The notes under the pieces: generated by a model
Database searches by the model: none
Told to the model about the DNA's origin: nothing
The model's input: only the letters and a program-made list of their open reading frames with translations
Shown: one piece after another, positions 24,603-37,908 of the stretch
Numbering within the stretch: the stretch's first letter is position 1
Layout: every line of letters starts with the position of its first letter
Assembly (NCBI GenBank): GCA_013396655.1
Contig: WBMV01009264.1
Location: forward strand, 124,001 to 188,000
From: Campylorhamphus procurvoides
Lineage: Eukaryota > Chordata > Aves > Passeriformes > Dendrocolaptidae
Length of the DNA: 64,000 nucleotides
Direction: 5' to 3'
Position numbers and translations under genes: made by a program

Positions 24603-26804
24603 TCTGGAAAGCTGTTAAAATAATCCACAGTCAGGACCAAGTAAAAGGAGGTTCCTGCTTTGTTGCTCGGCCTCAGAGCTTGGAATTTGACCTGAGCAGG
24701 GAGAATGGAGTCAGGAGAAAATAAGAAAAAGGTTTCTGAGGCTATTCTCCCTTCTTGCAAGAGCTTCCTCCTGGAAAGTCCATGGAGTGGAGCATGAAGT
24801 CCCACTGGGCAGTAAATGTGCTGGAATTCCACATCTATTTGGAAAGGAAGATGGAGTTCATGGATTCTCATTATGTATGTGACTGGGTCGGGGGACACTT
24901 CATGGAGTTATTGGTTGGGTTAACTGCCTGCTAGTTTAGCGCATTAGGGCTGATATTAGGACTATCCAAACCAACTGGGAAGGTGTCAGGGTGGCTTTAG
25001 CTCCTGCACATCCCAACAAACTGATAAGGTGTAATCCTGTGAGTTCAGCAGTGGAAACACAGTGACAGTGGTTTCATTCCTTTACACACCTGCAGCTGTG
25101 GCAGCCCTGCAGTGACATGGAGCTGCAGTGCCCTGTCCCTGTCCCTGCAGTGGGGTCAGGCTCCAGGTATCCCTCACTGTTCCTGCAGACAGATCCTGTA
25201 GGACAAGTGCATGTCACACACTTCTGCTCAGTGGGATTTTGGAATGCTCAGGTTGGATAGCCATCCTTCAGGCAGCCCCAGAGCTTAGCAGAGAGTCATA
25301 TTTTCCTTGTGAGGGCTTTTGTGCTTTGGAAACAAACCAGAGATTTGTAATGGTGACTTTTGTAGAACATTTGTGGAAGGGCTTGGTGATTGTATAAAAC
25401 TTCTGAGGCTGGAGGGACCAGAGAAAGGACATTGGGTCACACGAGGCCCAGGCTCAGTGAAGCTCAGCAGCAGTGCAGGTCACCCAGGGTGCAGTACATG
25501 ATGGGAGCCTTCCCTTCCTCCAAGTGGAGAGCAGGATTTGCCATTGGCCACAGTTACACTTTGTTCGTGTGTGTGTGACACAGTGACAAAAGGCGGGTAG
25601 ATAAATGCTACTTCAAAATACACGGGGAAGATAAGGGTTTGTCTTCAATGAGCTGTGTCATTGGGCTTAGACAAAGCATCTACTGTGATAAGTAACACAC
25701 TACTCTGCTCTGAAAGAGTTTGGCCAATTTCCCCATCCTCATTCATCTTCAGTCTTGCCAAGTGCTGGAATGCTCCCAGAAAATATCTCCAGTTTGCCAT
25801 CGTGGGACCGAGAGGTGTGAGAAATCTGGAAGCATATCAAAACTCTATGGCTTATGTATTCAGACCAAGTCCTTGGTCCTTTGCTAATTCCTGGGATGAA
25901 TAATATTCATCAGCTCTGGGGCCAAGGTTAGGCTGGAATTCAGAAAGTGCCTCTGCAGTGGCTGTGAGAAAGGGATTTTGGGGGAAGAACAGACCCTCAG
26001 GACAGACTTCACACTAAAGGGAAGGAAAAAGAGATTATATCTGAAAAAGCAAGAAAGGTAAAGTTACCTTAGAGTACCTTGTGGAGCTGTATTATTAGTT
26101 TTTTATGGATGGTATGCAGTTATTTCTCTCTCCAAATAAAGGCTGTTTCAATGGGGTCAACCTGACACTGCAGCTCATTACAGAGCTAGACCTGTGCCAT
26201 TCCCTGACCAAGTAGTGGAGGGGAGAACAAGTATTGCAGGTGGATGCAGTGATTCTGTGTATCAGCATGCCTGGAGTTGTGGGATGTAGCTGAGGAAAAT
26301 GAGTTAATTGTGGGTTAAAATAAAAAGTGCTGATCTTCCCACTGTGAAAGTCCCCAAAGCGTCGGGCTATGTAAACAGTGTTGAACAAGACCAGGAACTG
26401 ATCAGTGGCCCCAGATGGTCCCAGCACAGCCTCAGGCTGCCTTTCCTGCTGGGGGTTCTGTCTGAAGTGTGCAGTGATAGGAGTGGAGGGACAGGACCCC
26501 TTCCCTGACACATTCCGTGGGTGCAGCACTGGTGGCAAATCAGGCAGTAAAAGCTGATTTTTTAGGACAGCATTTTCAGGCTGTGTTTGCGTCCCAACGC
26601 AGTAGGAGTGCCAGTGGGGAATGGGATCCATCACCAGGGCTGAGCTTTGCTGTCTTACAGAGGTGATGTGGTGCCCTTTTTACCAAATCCTCCCACGTCC
26701 TGAGGTGTCTGGGAAATTGAGTGCCGGACAGTCCTTGGGCACATGGGAGCAACGTCAGTGTAGAGTGTTGCACCTTCACACTTAAACCTGTTGAATATCT
26801 GTTG

Positions 26805-27037
26805 CAGTGGGTTAGGTTGGATCTCAGTTCTTCCCCCAGAGGGTGGTGGGCACTGAACAGGCTCCCCAGGGCAGTGGGCACAGCCCCAAGGCTGCCAGAG
26901 CTCCAGGCGGGTTTGGATGATCCTCTGGGGCAGAGGGTGGGATTGTTGGGGTGTCTGTGCAGGGCCAGGAGTTGGACTGGATGATCCTTGTTGGTCCCTC
27001 CCAGCTCAAGATATTCCATTTTTCTGTGTTTCTATGA
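26805..27037 (+). repeat. CR1 LINE 3' fragment
   Basis: The variant CR1 3' end: 'gggtggtgggcactgaacag', 'gctccccagggcagtgggca', 'gtgggattgttggggtgtct', 'ggagttggactggatgatcc' and a terminal 'tttctgtgtttctatga'. Confidence 0.9.
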
Positions 27038-27974
27038 ACCTCCATTTCTGTCTGGGCTTGTGCTTTTTCCAGCCAAGAAACCTTGATATCCGTGTTCTAG
27101 TCAGCTACTGAAGTGAAATCTGGGAATGATCACGTCAGATTGACTTCAGTGAAGGCTCCTGTGTGGAGCCTTCCATCTCTGTGGAGGGAAGTGTCCATGT
27201 TCTGTGCCGTGGGGCCACTGCCAGCTAATGGTTCATCTGCTCTGTGGCTCTGTGAGCAGGGTGAAGGCATATGAAGGATGTCTAACACTGTGCTGAAGGA
27301 AATGTCTCAACCTCTTGCTCAGTGTTTTTTTAAAAATATTCTCTCTTCAGATGTGCCTTTGAAAGCAACATTGGTTCTTTCTCTCTGCTCTGTACCTGCT
27401 CACATCTGTGGCAGCAGGAGCAGATTCTGGAGACATGATGACTTCATCTGTTGAATTGCTTCCCTCAGGGGCAGCCTGACAGACATTTGGAAGGAATCCC
27501 AATGCAGGAAATGTATTTGGATCTCTGTGTAGTATTGTTGAGCATGATCAGGACCGTCCTGTATTCTGGGTAAATGAGATCTTGGGTGTTCTTCGCCCGG
27601 GAGGTGCTTGGGACTTGAAAGCAGCAGTTGCTGCAAGAAGCCTCCGTTTGTGTAGAGAAGAGTCTGGGGAATGCACAGCCCTGCTAATCACACAATCAGA
27701 GCTTGATTCAGTTTGGAATTATCTCTACTTTGGCAGCTCATCTCTGCCCTCCTGCTCAAAGCAGGGACAACTTAGTTGGACAAGGTGTTGCTGGGGCCTG
27801 CCTGGTTCCACTGTCCTTCTGGGCCTGTTGCAATGTTTAGCCACTTTCACTATCACCTTTTTTTACTTTTAGACCTGGCTGGAATTCCTGAAAGGATCTG
27901 ACTCCATCTTCTCTATTATCCCCGATGATAAAATTGAAGAGGCAATTGTATTCCCCCCCGTCCCCCAGCCGAGC

Positions 27975-28120
27975 CTTTCCTGTGTTGAACTAGCCCTGCT
28001 CCCTCAGCCTCTCCATCCACACCATGTGCTCCAATCCACTGACCATCTCGTGGAGTCACAGAATGACTGGGGTTGGAAGGGACCTTTAAAGCCCATCTAG
28101 TCCAGCCCCCAGGGGGATGA
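27975..28120 (-). repeat. CR1 LINE fragment(s), minus orientation
   Basis: The 3' end is clear at 28054-28115: 'gagtcacagaatgactgggg', 'ttggaagggacctttaaag', 'catctagtccagccccc'. The preceding 27975-28050 looks like an internal CR1 piece ('ctccctcagcctctccatc') out of its normal order, so two fragments may abut. Confidence 0.65.
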
Positions 28121-28839
28121 GCAGACAAACTGTCTGGTTTGGTTCTTCTGGATGCCACGTGGCCGTGAAGTCTGGACTTCTGAAGCAGACATTGCCTTGA
28201 TGAGGTTGTGTGAGCTGCAGAGAGAAGAATGGAGCAGACGTGTCCTGTCCCACAACAGTGTCCCAGCTCTTCACCACACGCCAGCAGCTTCCTCCAGCTT
28301 GCCCAGGAACAGTGAGCTCCCTGTGAGGAGCCCCAGTACAGCGGCAAGTAGACTTTAACAGCTGCCTTTGCCTTGATCCCTTCCAGTGATATCCTAAGTT
28401 AGACTCCTCTGAATTGCCTTTTGGAAGAGGCGATTGCGTCGGAAAGCTGAGTCTCCTGATTCACAAAGCTGGAGTTAGGTAGTGTGAACATGCCCGAGGG
28501 AGCCGCAGTGCCAAAGCTTTGTTCAAAGAGAGAAGAAAGCCCACTTCCCTGGCATTGATGTGGTAATGGCTTCCAGAACACTGGAGTGTGGCTCTGTCAG
28601 TGACGCGCTGATCGCTATCTGAAAGCCAGTCTTCTGGGATGTGAATGGAGGCTATTTTCTTCTCCTTCAGTTCATAAATTAGTGCGTCTGAGTAGCCAGG
28701 GCCTGTGAGTGAGAGAGCAGCTCAAGTGGTGAGAAAGCAGGGTGTTCTCAGGCGCTGGCTGTGGGCAGTGGCCGTGGATGAGTGGCTGCTCCTTCCACAG
28801 CAAACCCTGCTCAGAAGGGAGTGGGGGTAAAGTTGGCAC

Positions 28840-29408
28840 TTGTATCCATGAGAGGGCATTTTCTTTCTCTACTTTGCCCTTGTGAGACCCCCACCTTGAG
28901 CACTGTGTCCAGCTCTGAGATCCTCAGCACAGCAAAGGCACAGACCTGCTGGAGTGAGTCCAGAGGAGGCCACAGAGATGCTCCAAGGGCCGGAGCCCCT
29001 TGGCTACAGAGGCAGGCTGGGAGAGGTGGGGGTGTCCACCAGGAAAAGAGAAGGCTCTGGGGAGACCTTGCTGTGGCCTTTTGGTACTTAAAGGGAGCCT
29101 ATAGGAAAGAGGGAGAAGGACTTAATGTGGGCAGATAGGGACAGGACAAGAGGGAATGGCCTTAAGCTGAAGGAGGGCAGGGCTAGATGGGATATTGGGA
29201 AGAAATTCTTCCCTGTGAGGGTGGGCAGGCCCTGGCACAGGTTGCCCAGAGAAGCTGTGGCTGCGCCACCCCTGGAAGTGTCCAAGGCCAGTTTGGACAG
29301 GAGCAACCTGGGCTCGTGGAAGGTGTTCCTGCCCATGGCAAGGGGTTGGAATGAGATGATCCTTAAGGTCTCTTCCCACCCAATGTATTCTTGGATTCTG
29401 TGATCTAT
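28840..29408 (+). repeat. CR1 LINE 3' fragment, long copy
   Basis: The stretch runs from internal CR1 ('cccttgtgagacccccacct', 'tggagtgagtccagaggagg') through 'gtgagggtgggcaggccctg', 'gcacaggttgcccagagaag', 'gaagtgtccaaggccagttt' to 'ttcttggattctgtgatct'. It is the second longest copy here, and its frames are broken. Confidence 0.93.
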
Positions 29409-31580
29409 GTAGGATCTCCAGAAGCCAGGATCCCCCTCCTCAGTCTGTGTCCCTAGTCTAGGCTGGCACTGTGGGTCTCAGCTCCAGTCTCATGCATCAA
29501 GGAATTCCCTTCAGTGACATCTCTTGTCTAATGACACTGCAACATCTCCACATGCAGTACAAATGGTGGTAACTTCAAAGCCGTTACGAGCATAAATACA
29601 ATAAAGTAGCAATGACAGAACCACAGTAGGATATTCAGGGAATCTTCAAGCACAGGTGCCCATGCAAAACCTGCTGTATTGCAGGGAATTGAGCAGTGCT
29701 GTCAGTGCCCTCCAACTGCTGACAGGGGCTTTGTCATTTCCAAGTCCAGCTTTCTTTTTCCCCTTTTAAAGTTGCTGACTCTAAAATCTTCTCCATGACA
29801 TTTTCTCTACACTAGCAGGAGGGGGCTTTTTTGTTGATTCTGGAAGCACTTGAAAACAGGGGAAGTTGGCCAAGACATTCAAAAGTTAAATTAAAATCTG
29901 ACTCTGCAAATAGCCAGTGTCAGTGGTGTGAATAACGTCGCTCTATGGGAAAAGATGTTGAGAGGAAGGGGAGAATTGGATCAGACAGAAACACGGCTTA
30001 ACACATACAGATAGAAGTAATCCAGGGGTGGACTTCCAAAGGAGATATTGCATATTTGGATTCAAAATTATTGATACCAATGGAGGAATTGTTAATGGGT
30101 TAAGGTCAGGACATTCCTGAGCTTGCCCTGTGTGGTTGGTGTGAGCTCTGTGAAGTACTAGCAGTGAGAACAGGATTTACAGGGAGGAAATCTGCAGCCG
30201 TCGCTTTGGAAAGCTTTAATCATGGGTTGTTGTTGGTGTCAGGGGTTTTTGTGTGCGCCTATGGATTAAAGAATGTATGATATGTCTAGAATTCCAAGAG
30301 GGATGTAAACAAGCCTCGTGTTCTGTAGAATCTTTTCCTGCTCGGAGGTGTCGCTGATGTTGATCAGAAGAACTCTGCCAGTTTCCTGTTGAGAAGTGTT
30401 CATTCACTGACAGCAAAGCACATGAAATGTCATCGCCGCTGAAACACTGCTCTCTGCATCTGTGCCCACATTTTCTGGGGCCAAAGTTTCCACATTCTTG
30501 CCTCTTGCAGAGCTGTTGCGGTGGAAGCCTTTCCCCTTTAGAGCAGCATTGGGATTTTTTTTCAGTAAAAAAACAAAGCTATTTTCTGTTTCAGAATGCA
30601 AGATGGGATATCTCCGGAGAGGTTAACCTTCTTTACAGAGTTGTTTTTTGTGGTTGAAAGAAGAAATCTCTTATCATTAAAATAATAAAAAAAAATCTTC
30701 ACCTCATTATATCCAGAAATAAAGCTGCCACAATGAGGTTTATTAAGAATTGACTCGGGGTGAGCTGAAGAAAGCTACAGCCCCAAAGAGTTTGTGTTTC
30801 AGAAAAAAGGCAGGAAGACAATAGGATGGACACAGGGGAAGCAAGAAGAGGGAATTGCTCTGTGATGTTAATAAGAAACTATGTTCTTTTGGGGAAGGAC
30901 TTGGAGAAGTGGCTTGGCAGATGTGGCAGGAGGGATTACTCAGCCTCTCTCCATTTGTTCAGTGTTTGCCTGAGCTCAGTCACAGGAGGCAGAGATACGA
31001 GGGATGCACAAAGGTCAGGCCTGGCATGGCCAGGGGAAAAATTCAGGAGGAAATGTAGAGGGCAAGAAGCAAGAGCAGGAGAGCTTGCCCTGTCCTTTCC
31101 TGCCCTGCCCCTTCCCTCACTTCCCTGCCCTGCCTCAGCCCCTGCTGAGCTGCTGGACCCTGGCTGTGCCCCGGCCTCTTGGGAACAGCAGTGAAACTCT
31201 TCCTCCACATATCCACGAGGAGAGCTGTGGTCTGGCACTTGGCAAAGTCTCCGGGGTGCAGAGGCAGTGCTGAGGCAGCAGTTTTTGTGAGCAGCCTGGG
31301 GTTCGGATTGCTCCGAGCTGTTCTGCCGAGTCTCTGCCCGTCCTGCACCTCCGGAGGGGGGGCTCGTTCCTTTTCTCCTTCTTGGCTTTCTTTTTCCCTT
31401 CCCTTTTACCTTGGGGCCATCAACAGATCTGTTTCCTGATCTCTGTGTCTGCTTTGAAGACGACTTCTCACCTTTTAGTTACTGAAGGAATGTGAGGAAT
31501 GAGGCCCCATGGCCCCAGCCTCCCACCCAGCTGGGAGCTGTTCCTACACGCCAGGGACAGGACCGGGGTGCTGCCATCCC

Positions 31581-31625
31581 TGGGAGTGGGCTCAGACCCC
31601 TGGGAGCGGGCTCAGACCCCTGGGC
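31581..31625 (+). repeat. Short tandem duplication, 20-bp unit, about 2.2 copies
   Basis: Two adjacent 20-bp units (tgggag[t/c]gggctcagacccc) at 31581-31600 and 31601-31620 differ by one base, followed by a partial third unit. Confidence 0.85.
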
Positions 31626-32825
31626 ACTGCTGGTGGGCAGCAAAGGGGAGGTGGGAGCGACATCTGCAGGGTGGGGTGGACATTCAGTGCAGATCTGAGC
31701 ATTTCACTCCCCTGAAAATACTTGTTGGTAATGCCAGCAGGGACTCTGTCCTAGAGCTACATGTCCAGAGCCCCCATGTTGTGTTTCAGCTTGTTTTAGC
31801 AGTTTCCTAGACAATATTAACTTCTGAGGCAGATCCATGAGTCAATCAGAGAGGAGCAAGTTGCAGACCTGGCTGTGATGGCTCTGGAATATTTGCAGGA
31901 ATGTGTGGGGAGAAGGAGGGGGGTACTCTCACCCCCCTGGAGCTGGTGTGATTGTTGGTGTCACTGTGTTTATATTTCCTCTGACAAGTGCACCTGCCAA
32001 GAGGTGCACAAGGCAGAAGAGCTCTGGTACATCCAGCTGTCTCTGTGGGGGCTGTCACGGGTCCTGTGCCTCTGCCCTGCCCCTCTGCCATGCCAGGATG
32101 GGCAGCCTGCCATGCTCCAGCCACGCTGGCTCATAGCTGGGATTTGGGTTTAAACCACAGGCAGTGAGTTTGTGCTGGTGCCCCCAGGCTCTGCAGTGTG
32201 CCAAAGCATGTGTTCACTTCCTCCAGAGAACAGCTGGGAGCTGAGAATGTCCTAAACTGCCCTCCCTGTTTGCAGGTGCAAACACAGGGAGTAATACAGT
32301 GACACCTGAGAGTGTGTTTGTCCCTATGGCTGGAGCCATGATCCATTGTCACATCTTCAGAGGCCTCGAACAGACATAAAAAGAATAATTCCATCACCCG
32401 ACACTGGTTCATCCCAGCTGGAGTGACTGCTCTGGGTTCCTCTCACAGTCAGTGGGGATGAAGTAGAACTTCCAGAGCACATTTCATGCAGCCCATTTCC
32501 AGTGCAGGGTGACCCCACTCTCCTTCTGGGCCCCCCTGCCCTGTGCTGGGTGCATGAGACACTGTTGGCACAGGGGGCTGTGCCTGGGGCCGGAGGAGGG
32601 ACCTGGTGCCCCCGTTCCACAGCACGGGCTGCAGGGGGACTGTAGGCTGACATCAGCCTTTCCCTGGCTGTGAACACCAAAGCATGTTACTCAGGAAAGC
32701 TTTGCTGATGTGTCCTCCCTGTCACCTGTGGATGACTAGCAATCCTAACTATCTGTGCAAATAACTTCCAAGAATGGGTGAGACCCCACTCCACTGTTTG
32801 CCCTGAGAGACACTAAGCCATCCTC

Positions 32826-33284
32826 TGAAGATGCTCCAAGGCCTGGAGCACCTCTGCTACGAGGACAGGCTGAGAGAGCTGGGAGCATTCACCTGGAGAA
32901 GAGAAGGCACCAGGATTATATCATTGCAGCCTTTCAGTACTTATTCAGGGCTTATAAAAAAGACGGGGATAGAGTTTTTAGGAGGGCACTTTGCAACAGG
33001 ATAAGGGGTGATGGTTTTAAACTAAAAGAGGGGAGATTCAAACTTGATATAAGGATGAAGTTTCTTGCAGTGAGGGTGGGAACAGGTTGGGCACAAGTCT
33101 GGCACAGGTTGACCAGAGAAACTGTGGCTGCCCCATCCCTGGAAGTGTCCGAGGCCAGGTTGAATGGGGCCTGGAGCAACCTGGTCTAGTAGAAGATGTC
33201 CCTCCGCAAGGCAGGGGATTTGGACTAGATGACCTTGAAAAGTCACATCCAACCCAAACTGTTCTACAATTCTGTTATTCTATT
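32826..33284 (+). repeat. CR1 LINE 3' fragment
   Basis: The stretch contains 'gatgctccaaggcctggagc', 'caggataaggggtgatggtt', 'ctggcacaggttgaccagag', 'tggaagtgtccgaggccagg' and 'catccaacccaaactgttct'. It ends about 520 bp upstream of exon F. Confidence 0.92.
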
Positions 33285-33807
33285 GCCTCTCACAGACCAT
33301 CAAGTCACAGCATCACCTTGGCGCTATGTACAGGTACAATATGGGATGAAAACAATCCAAAGTTTTACCTCTCTGTAATTACCTGTTTAATTACAGAGAC
33401 CTTTGCTCTCTGGTCAGTCACTGGTTCTGATTTTGCTCGATGTAGTCAGTGTCTAAGTAAATAATATACAGGTCATCAGTCAGGCTCAGTGGTGGTGGCA
33501 TAGCCTTGTTTCTCTGTGATGTACCTGCAAAGTGGTCTGCCCTGGATGAATAGGCATGCTGGCAATGGGACACAATACCCCAATGAGCTCCCAGTTCCAG
33601 TGCATGCTCTTCACCTCTTGGCAGAGAAGTGCAGCACTCACTGGGAAACCACTCCTGCAGCGGGATGAGACCTGCTCCATCAGCGGGGCAGCTCCTGCCC
33701 CTTCCCACCCTTGCCAGGACCCCCGGAGGGCGCTGCATCCTGAGAGGGGGAGGAAACACCCATGGTGGGAACTGCACTGACAGTGTTGCCCCTGCTTCCC
33801 CTTTCAG

Positions 33808-33974
33808 AGCACAGTTGGGGAGAATCGATGGCTCCAAGGGCACCTGATCCAGCTGCTGGTCCGGCACTGCGGCGAGTGCGCGGCGGCGCGGTGGGCACGG
33901 CACTGGGGGGTGCCCATGGACATGCTGCCTCCTGGCCTGACCGAGCAGCTTCCAGAGCCTCACACCCAGGAGAG
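33808..33974 (+). CDS. EXD3: EXD3 exon F
   Basis: This 167-bp exon encodes 55 residues plus two bases, starting STVGENRWLQGHLIQLLVRH and ending near PEPHTQE. It aligns with the human VGQSPWLQEQLSQLLV segment. The acceptor is ccctttcag and the donor GAG|GTAAAT. The middle (about 33868-33900) is very GC- and CpG-rich (GCGGCGAGTGCGCGGCGGCG), coding for an Ala/Arg stretch. The last two bases (AG) complete Arg with exon G. This is the end of the N-terminal region and the most diverged part against human. Confidence 0.9.
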
Positions 33975-35291
33975 GTAAATACCCTTCGTAACGCAGGTTA
34001 CTTGTCATACAAAGACTGTACTTATTTGCCTAAAATCGTCTGCCATAGTGTTTCCTTGGAGACATAATTTTGCACGGGCTTCTTCCATGTGCTCAGATCC
34101 CCTTATGGCCCTGTACATGCTGCATTTGTTTGTCGTAAGCCTGGAAATATCTGTGAAAGGAGCATGTTAAACTCATCCTGAGTACATAGAAGCTCTGTGA
34201 GATTGCTTCATGCTGCAGAGGGCTCTTACATTTCCTCTGCCACATCAACAGTGCAAATGAAATCATGTGGGTGGGACCTGAATATGCATCTATTTTATTG
34301 AGGTTATTACACATCTGTCAAAGTTTTCCATGTGTTCTGCACCCCCACTGGAATGTAACCTAGTTTAATGCCTTTCAGGAGGCTTATGACCAAGAAACTA
34401 ATTGTAAAGTTTCTTTGATTTTTCTAATTGTATTTTTTTCCCTCCTGTTACAGCTCATAAGCCCTTTTTTTTTTTTTAAGTCTGTAATGTTGGCCTGATC
34501 CAAAGCTTTCAGAAGTATTGAGAATTTTTGACGTTTGGGGTCAGATCCCAGAAGAGACCCATTAACTGCATAAGTGAGCTTAAGAAGTCATTCACTCCTT
34601 GTTAGTCTTTGTCCCCTTTTCTTCCTCTGATGCAGTCCCAGGAACCCAGTCCCATATTCCCCTCCTGCTTTAGGACCCCCATGTGGTGTGCACCAGATCA
34701 AGCCACAATAGCCACAGTTCCTCCCCCAACAAGGGCTCCATTCTCTTTCAGGCCTCGGAACAGGAGTGCAGAAGCAGAGGTTCAAAAGAATTGAAAAATC
34801 CTTATATTAAGAGGGTTCTTACAACTCCTTGACTTCAGGTGCTCAGAACTGTGCGAACAGCCCCAGGCAAGGATCTCTGTGAACCTGCTGGAGGGGTTCA
34901 GGAGGAGCAGAGGGAAAGGATGGAGGGATGAGGGTGGCAGGTTCCACAGTGTGTAGACAAAACTGTGCCGAGTTGAAAAGTGGCTCAAAACTTAGGAAGG
35001 CACATACAGCCCCCTAAAGTGTCAGGAGCTGTCTGATCCCTACGGTAAATGATCTGGAAGAATACCAGTGCCTTGAAGTTCAGGTTCTGAGTATTCTGTG
35101 CTGTGTCTCTCTGAGAAAATGTCCCCAGATCATTCTCTTCAGGCAGCAGTACCCCCATTCAACAGCTGCCCAGCTGTGCTGTACAGAGGGGGACAGGGTC
35201 TGTGTGCAGATGATTTACTGAGCCCCAGTTCACTGTTACACTCCCCTGAGCACTGGTGAATCTGCCATGCTTCAGTGACTGTGTCCTTGAG

Positions 35292-35475
35292 ATGTTCCCA
35301 GAGAAGCTGTGGATGCCCCATCCCTGGAACTGTTCAAGGTCAGGTTGGAGGGGGCCCTGAGGAACCTGGGATAGTGTAAGGTGACCCTGTCTGTGGCAAG
35401 GGGGGTGAAGCTGGATGATGTTTGAGGTCTATTCCAAACCAAACCAATCATCAGATTCTCTGATTCTGTGTTTAA
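35292..35475 (+). repeat. CR1 LINE 3' fragment
   Basis: The stretch contains 'cccagagaagctgtggatgc', 'ccatccctggaactgttcaa', 'aacctgggatagtgtaagg' and a terminal 'attctctgattctgtg'. Confidence 0.85.
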
Positions 35476-36044
35476 GCAAGTGATTCAGAGACAGCCGTGT
35501 TTGCCACCCTTTTTTAACCCTTTTTTTCCTGAAGGAAGTCCTGCAGATATGCAGGTTACTAAAAGTCTTGAAGAACCTGCAGAGCTTGCAGTGGATACTG
35601 CATGAGGGTCCTGTTAGAATCTCAGCCAGGACTGTGAAGGAGATGTGGAACCTCAGGCTGGATGAGTCCCATCAACACACAGCCCAGAACTCTGTGCCCA
35701 CACATGTTCCTGAGCCAAACCCCTGCGAGGCTGCAGGCCACCACAGCCCTTGGGATCAGAGTCATTACCCAGCCACATTGCTGGTCTCTGCTCACTCATG
35801 TGCAGGAACTCATCTAATTGCATTCTGTGCAGGAAAGAGGACTTACCCCTGAGTGCTGAATGCAAATGCAGGAACTGTGGGCTGTGGTACAGCAGAGCTC
35901 AGAGCTTTGCTGCCATTCCAGGAGCAATCATGTGTTTCCAAGTAGGGTCAAGGTGCTTTTTTCAAAAAGGAAAGAGAGGAAACAGTAGGTTCCTTACAAC
36001 TCTTCCATTGCTGAGCATATCAGCCTCACTCTGATGTACTGCTG

Positions 36045-36078
36045 GAGCTGCCCTCCTCCTCCTCTTCCTCCTCCTTCC
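36045..36078 (+). repeat. Pyrimidine-rich simple repeat (CTC/CCT)n
   Basis: About 30 bp of imperfect cct/ctt triplets (ctcctcctcctcttcctcctcc). Confidence 0.7.
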
Positions 36079-37599
36079 TGAAGCTCCATCAGCTGCCAGT
36101 TGGGAACCAGAAGGTTTTTGCATGAGCAATAAGCCCTCAAAACACATAGAGGTGGTTACAGGAGTGTGGCTGAGCCAGAGACTGTGCATCTAGAGATAAA
36201 ACCCATCACTACATCTCTGTGCTGTGGGAATCTTGTGCTGTGCCAGGTGGAAAGAAGACAAGGCAGTGAGGATGTGCTCTGCCCTGCATGAGGAGTTGGG
36301 ACAGATGAATAAAACCCTTTGTGCTGCAGTTTACTCATCCAGTCCTGATACCTGCTATAGTAGCTGCTATAAAGTCAGCAGAGCCATGGAACCCCATAAA
36401 ACAGTCTGGCTGCCTTGTTTATTGAGCCAACAAAGCCACAGGTTCCCAGAGAGGGAGTTCACACTGCAGGGAACAAGGTGACATCATCTGCCTCTGGTCA
36501 CACCACATGGGGCCCCTGAGCTCTGCAGGTGAGAATATTCCTGGAGACTTGAGTCTACACACCTTCATTAAATATTTTACGCAAATATTGACTTCCCCAT
36601 ACACACAAACCCACAGGAAAGAGTGTTTGTGCAGGGAGAGCTACTCTGCTGCAAAATCAGTCACGCAGGCTCCCAAACATAAGGTTAGTAAATAGTTTCT
36701 CAAATAATGAACCATTTCAAGACTCTATGGGAAAGAGACTATCCAGAAACGTGTCATATGTCCAAAGGAGCTGAATCTTTTTGATTAGTTTCTTTTGTCT
36801 GATTGCATCATCTGGCTGAGCCGCCACAGCAACACGCTGACCTTCAGTTCTTAGGGCATTTCAAGAGACGCTGCTGCATTTTGAACAGAAAATGTGCTGT
36901 GTAAGATTCTGTTGTGGGCAATCATTTAGCTCATTTCTGCAGACATCTTCCAGCATTCCCAGGGAATTAATACTCAGAGACTGAGTTTCTCAGTGTGGTG
37001 CCATCAGAAACCCAAACAGTGTGCACTCTGTGGATTCAGCTGCTGCCCTCCCCAAAGCAGAGAAGGTTGTGTGCCTTTACTTCTGAACTTTTTTCATTTC
37101 ATCCCTGTGCAATGTAGGACAAATACCCTTGTGCACCCTATGTGGCAGTTTTACAGGGAAGAGGATGGAGGAGGAGAAGTCATTCCCTGGATAGTCTGTG
37201 AAGGCTTCCCAAGCCTTTACGCTATAAAATGATGAGGCAGATTCCCCCATTCCCAGCTGGTGGAGATCAGACTGTGGAGCAGTCTGAGAGGCTGTCTGAG
37301 CAGAGTCAGGCTCCTGTTTGGACAGAGTGCTGCCTAGGGCTGATTTTATTTGGTATCACAGCAGGGAGCCAGCAGGCCCCCTTGTTAGCTCAGAGGCAAG
37401 AAGCACTAAATCTAAAATGCGTTATCCCTGAATGTGGGAAGAGCTGCCCAACTTTGTCATCCAAGTTCTGGGCAAGAGGGGTGAACATTGAGGACAGGAC
37501 TTGGGATCTGACTCCAGCAAGTGGTGTGGGTGTCCTCTGCAGTGGATACAGTGCATGTGCTTGATGAGCTCTTGGATACAGAGCTTCTTCTGGGAAAAG

Positions 37600-37908
37600 A
37601 ATGGAAAGAGAGGATGACCCTACAAGAGAGCTGGAGAGGGACTTTTCACAAGGGCCTGGAGAGACAGGACAAAGGAGAATGGCTTCCTACTGCCACAGGG
37701 CAGGGTTAGATGGGATATTGGGAAGGAATTGTTGACTGTGAGAGTGGTGAGGCCCTGGCTGTGGCTGCCCCAACCCTGGAAGTGTCCAAGGCCAGGCTGG
37801 ATGGGGCCTGGAGAAACCTGGGCTAGCGGAAGGTGTCCCTGACCATGGCAGAAGATGGATTTTTAAGTCCCTTCCAACCCAAACCAGTCTGTGATTCTGT
37901 GATTCTAA
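37600..37908 (+). repeat. CR1 LINE 3' fragment
   Basis: The stretch contains 'ggcctggagagacaggacaa', 'gttagatgggatattgggaa', 'gaagtgtccaaggccaggct', 'gaaacctgggctagcggaag' and 'gtctgtgattctgtgattct'. It lies about 180 bp upstream of exon G. Confidence 0.92.

Larger units (their letters stand above)
15394..33807 (+). other. Intron E-F (18.4 kb, largest in the window)
   Basis: A long intron holding twelve CR1 fragments in both orientations, a local duplication (16280-16472 and 17850-18072), twin palindromes (25863-25911) and a motif-rich stretch (23223-23470). The proteins encoded on either side are contiguous in human EXD3, so no exon is expected here and none was found. Between the repeats I see unique sequence only. 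Confidence 0.75.

Noticed and set aside
26095..26634. Antisense open frame of 179 codons
   Set aside because: Composition looks random and no domain is seen. It lies in intron E-F without splice or promoter support.
33418..34008. Antisense open frame of 196 codons across exon F
   Set aside because: It is a shadow of the GC-rich coding exon on the other strand.
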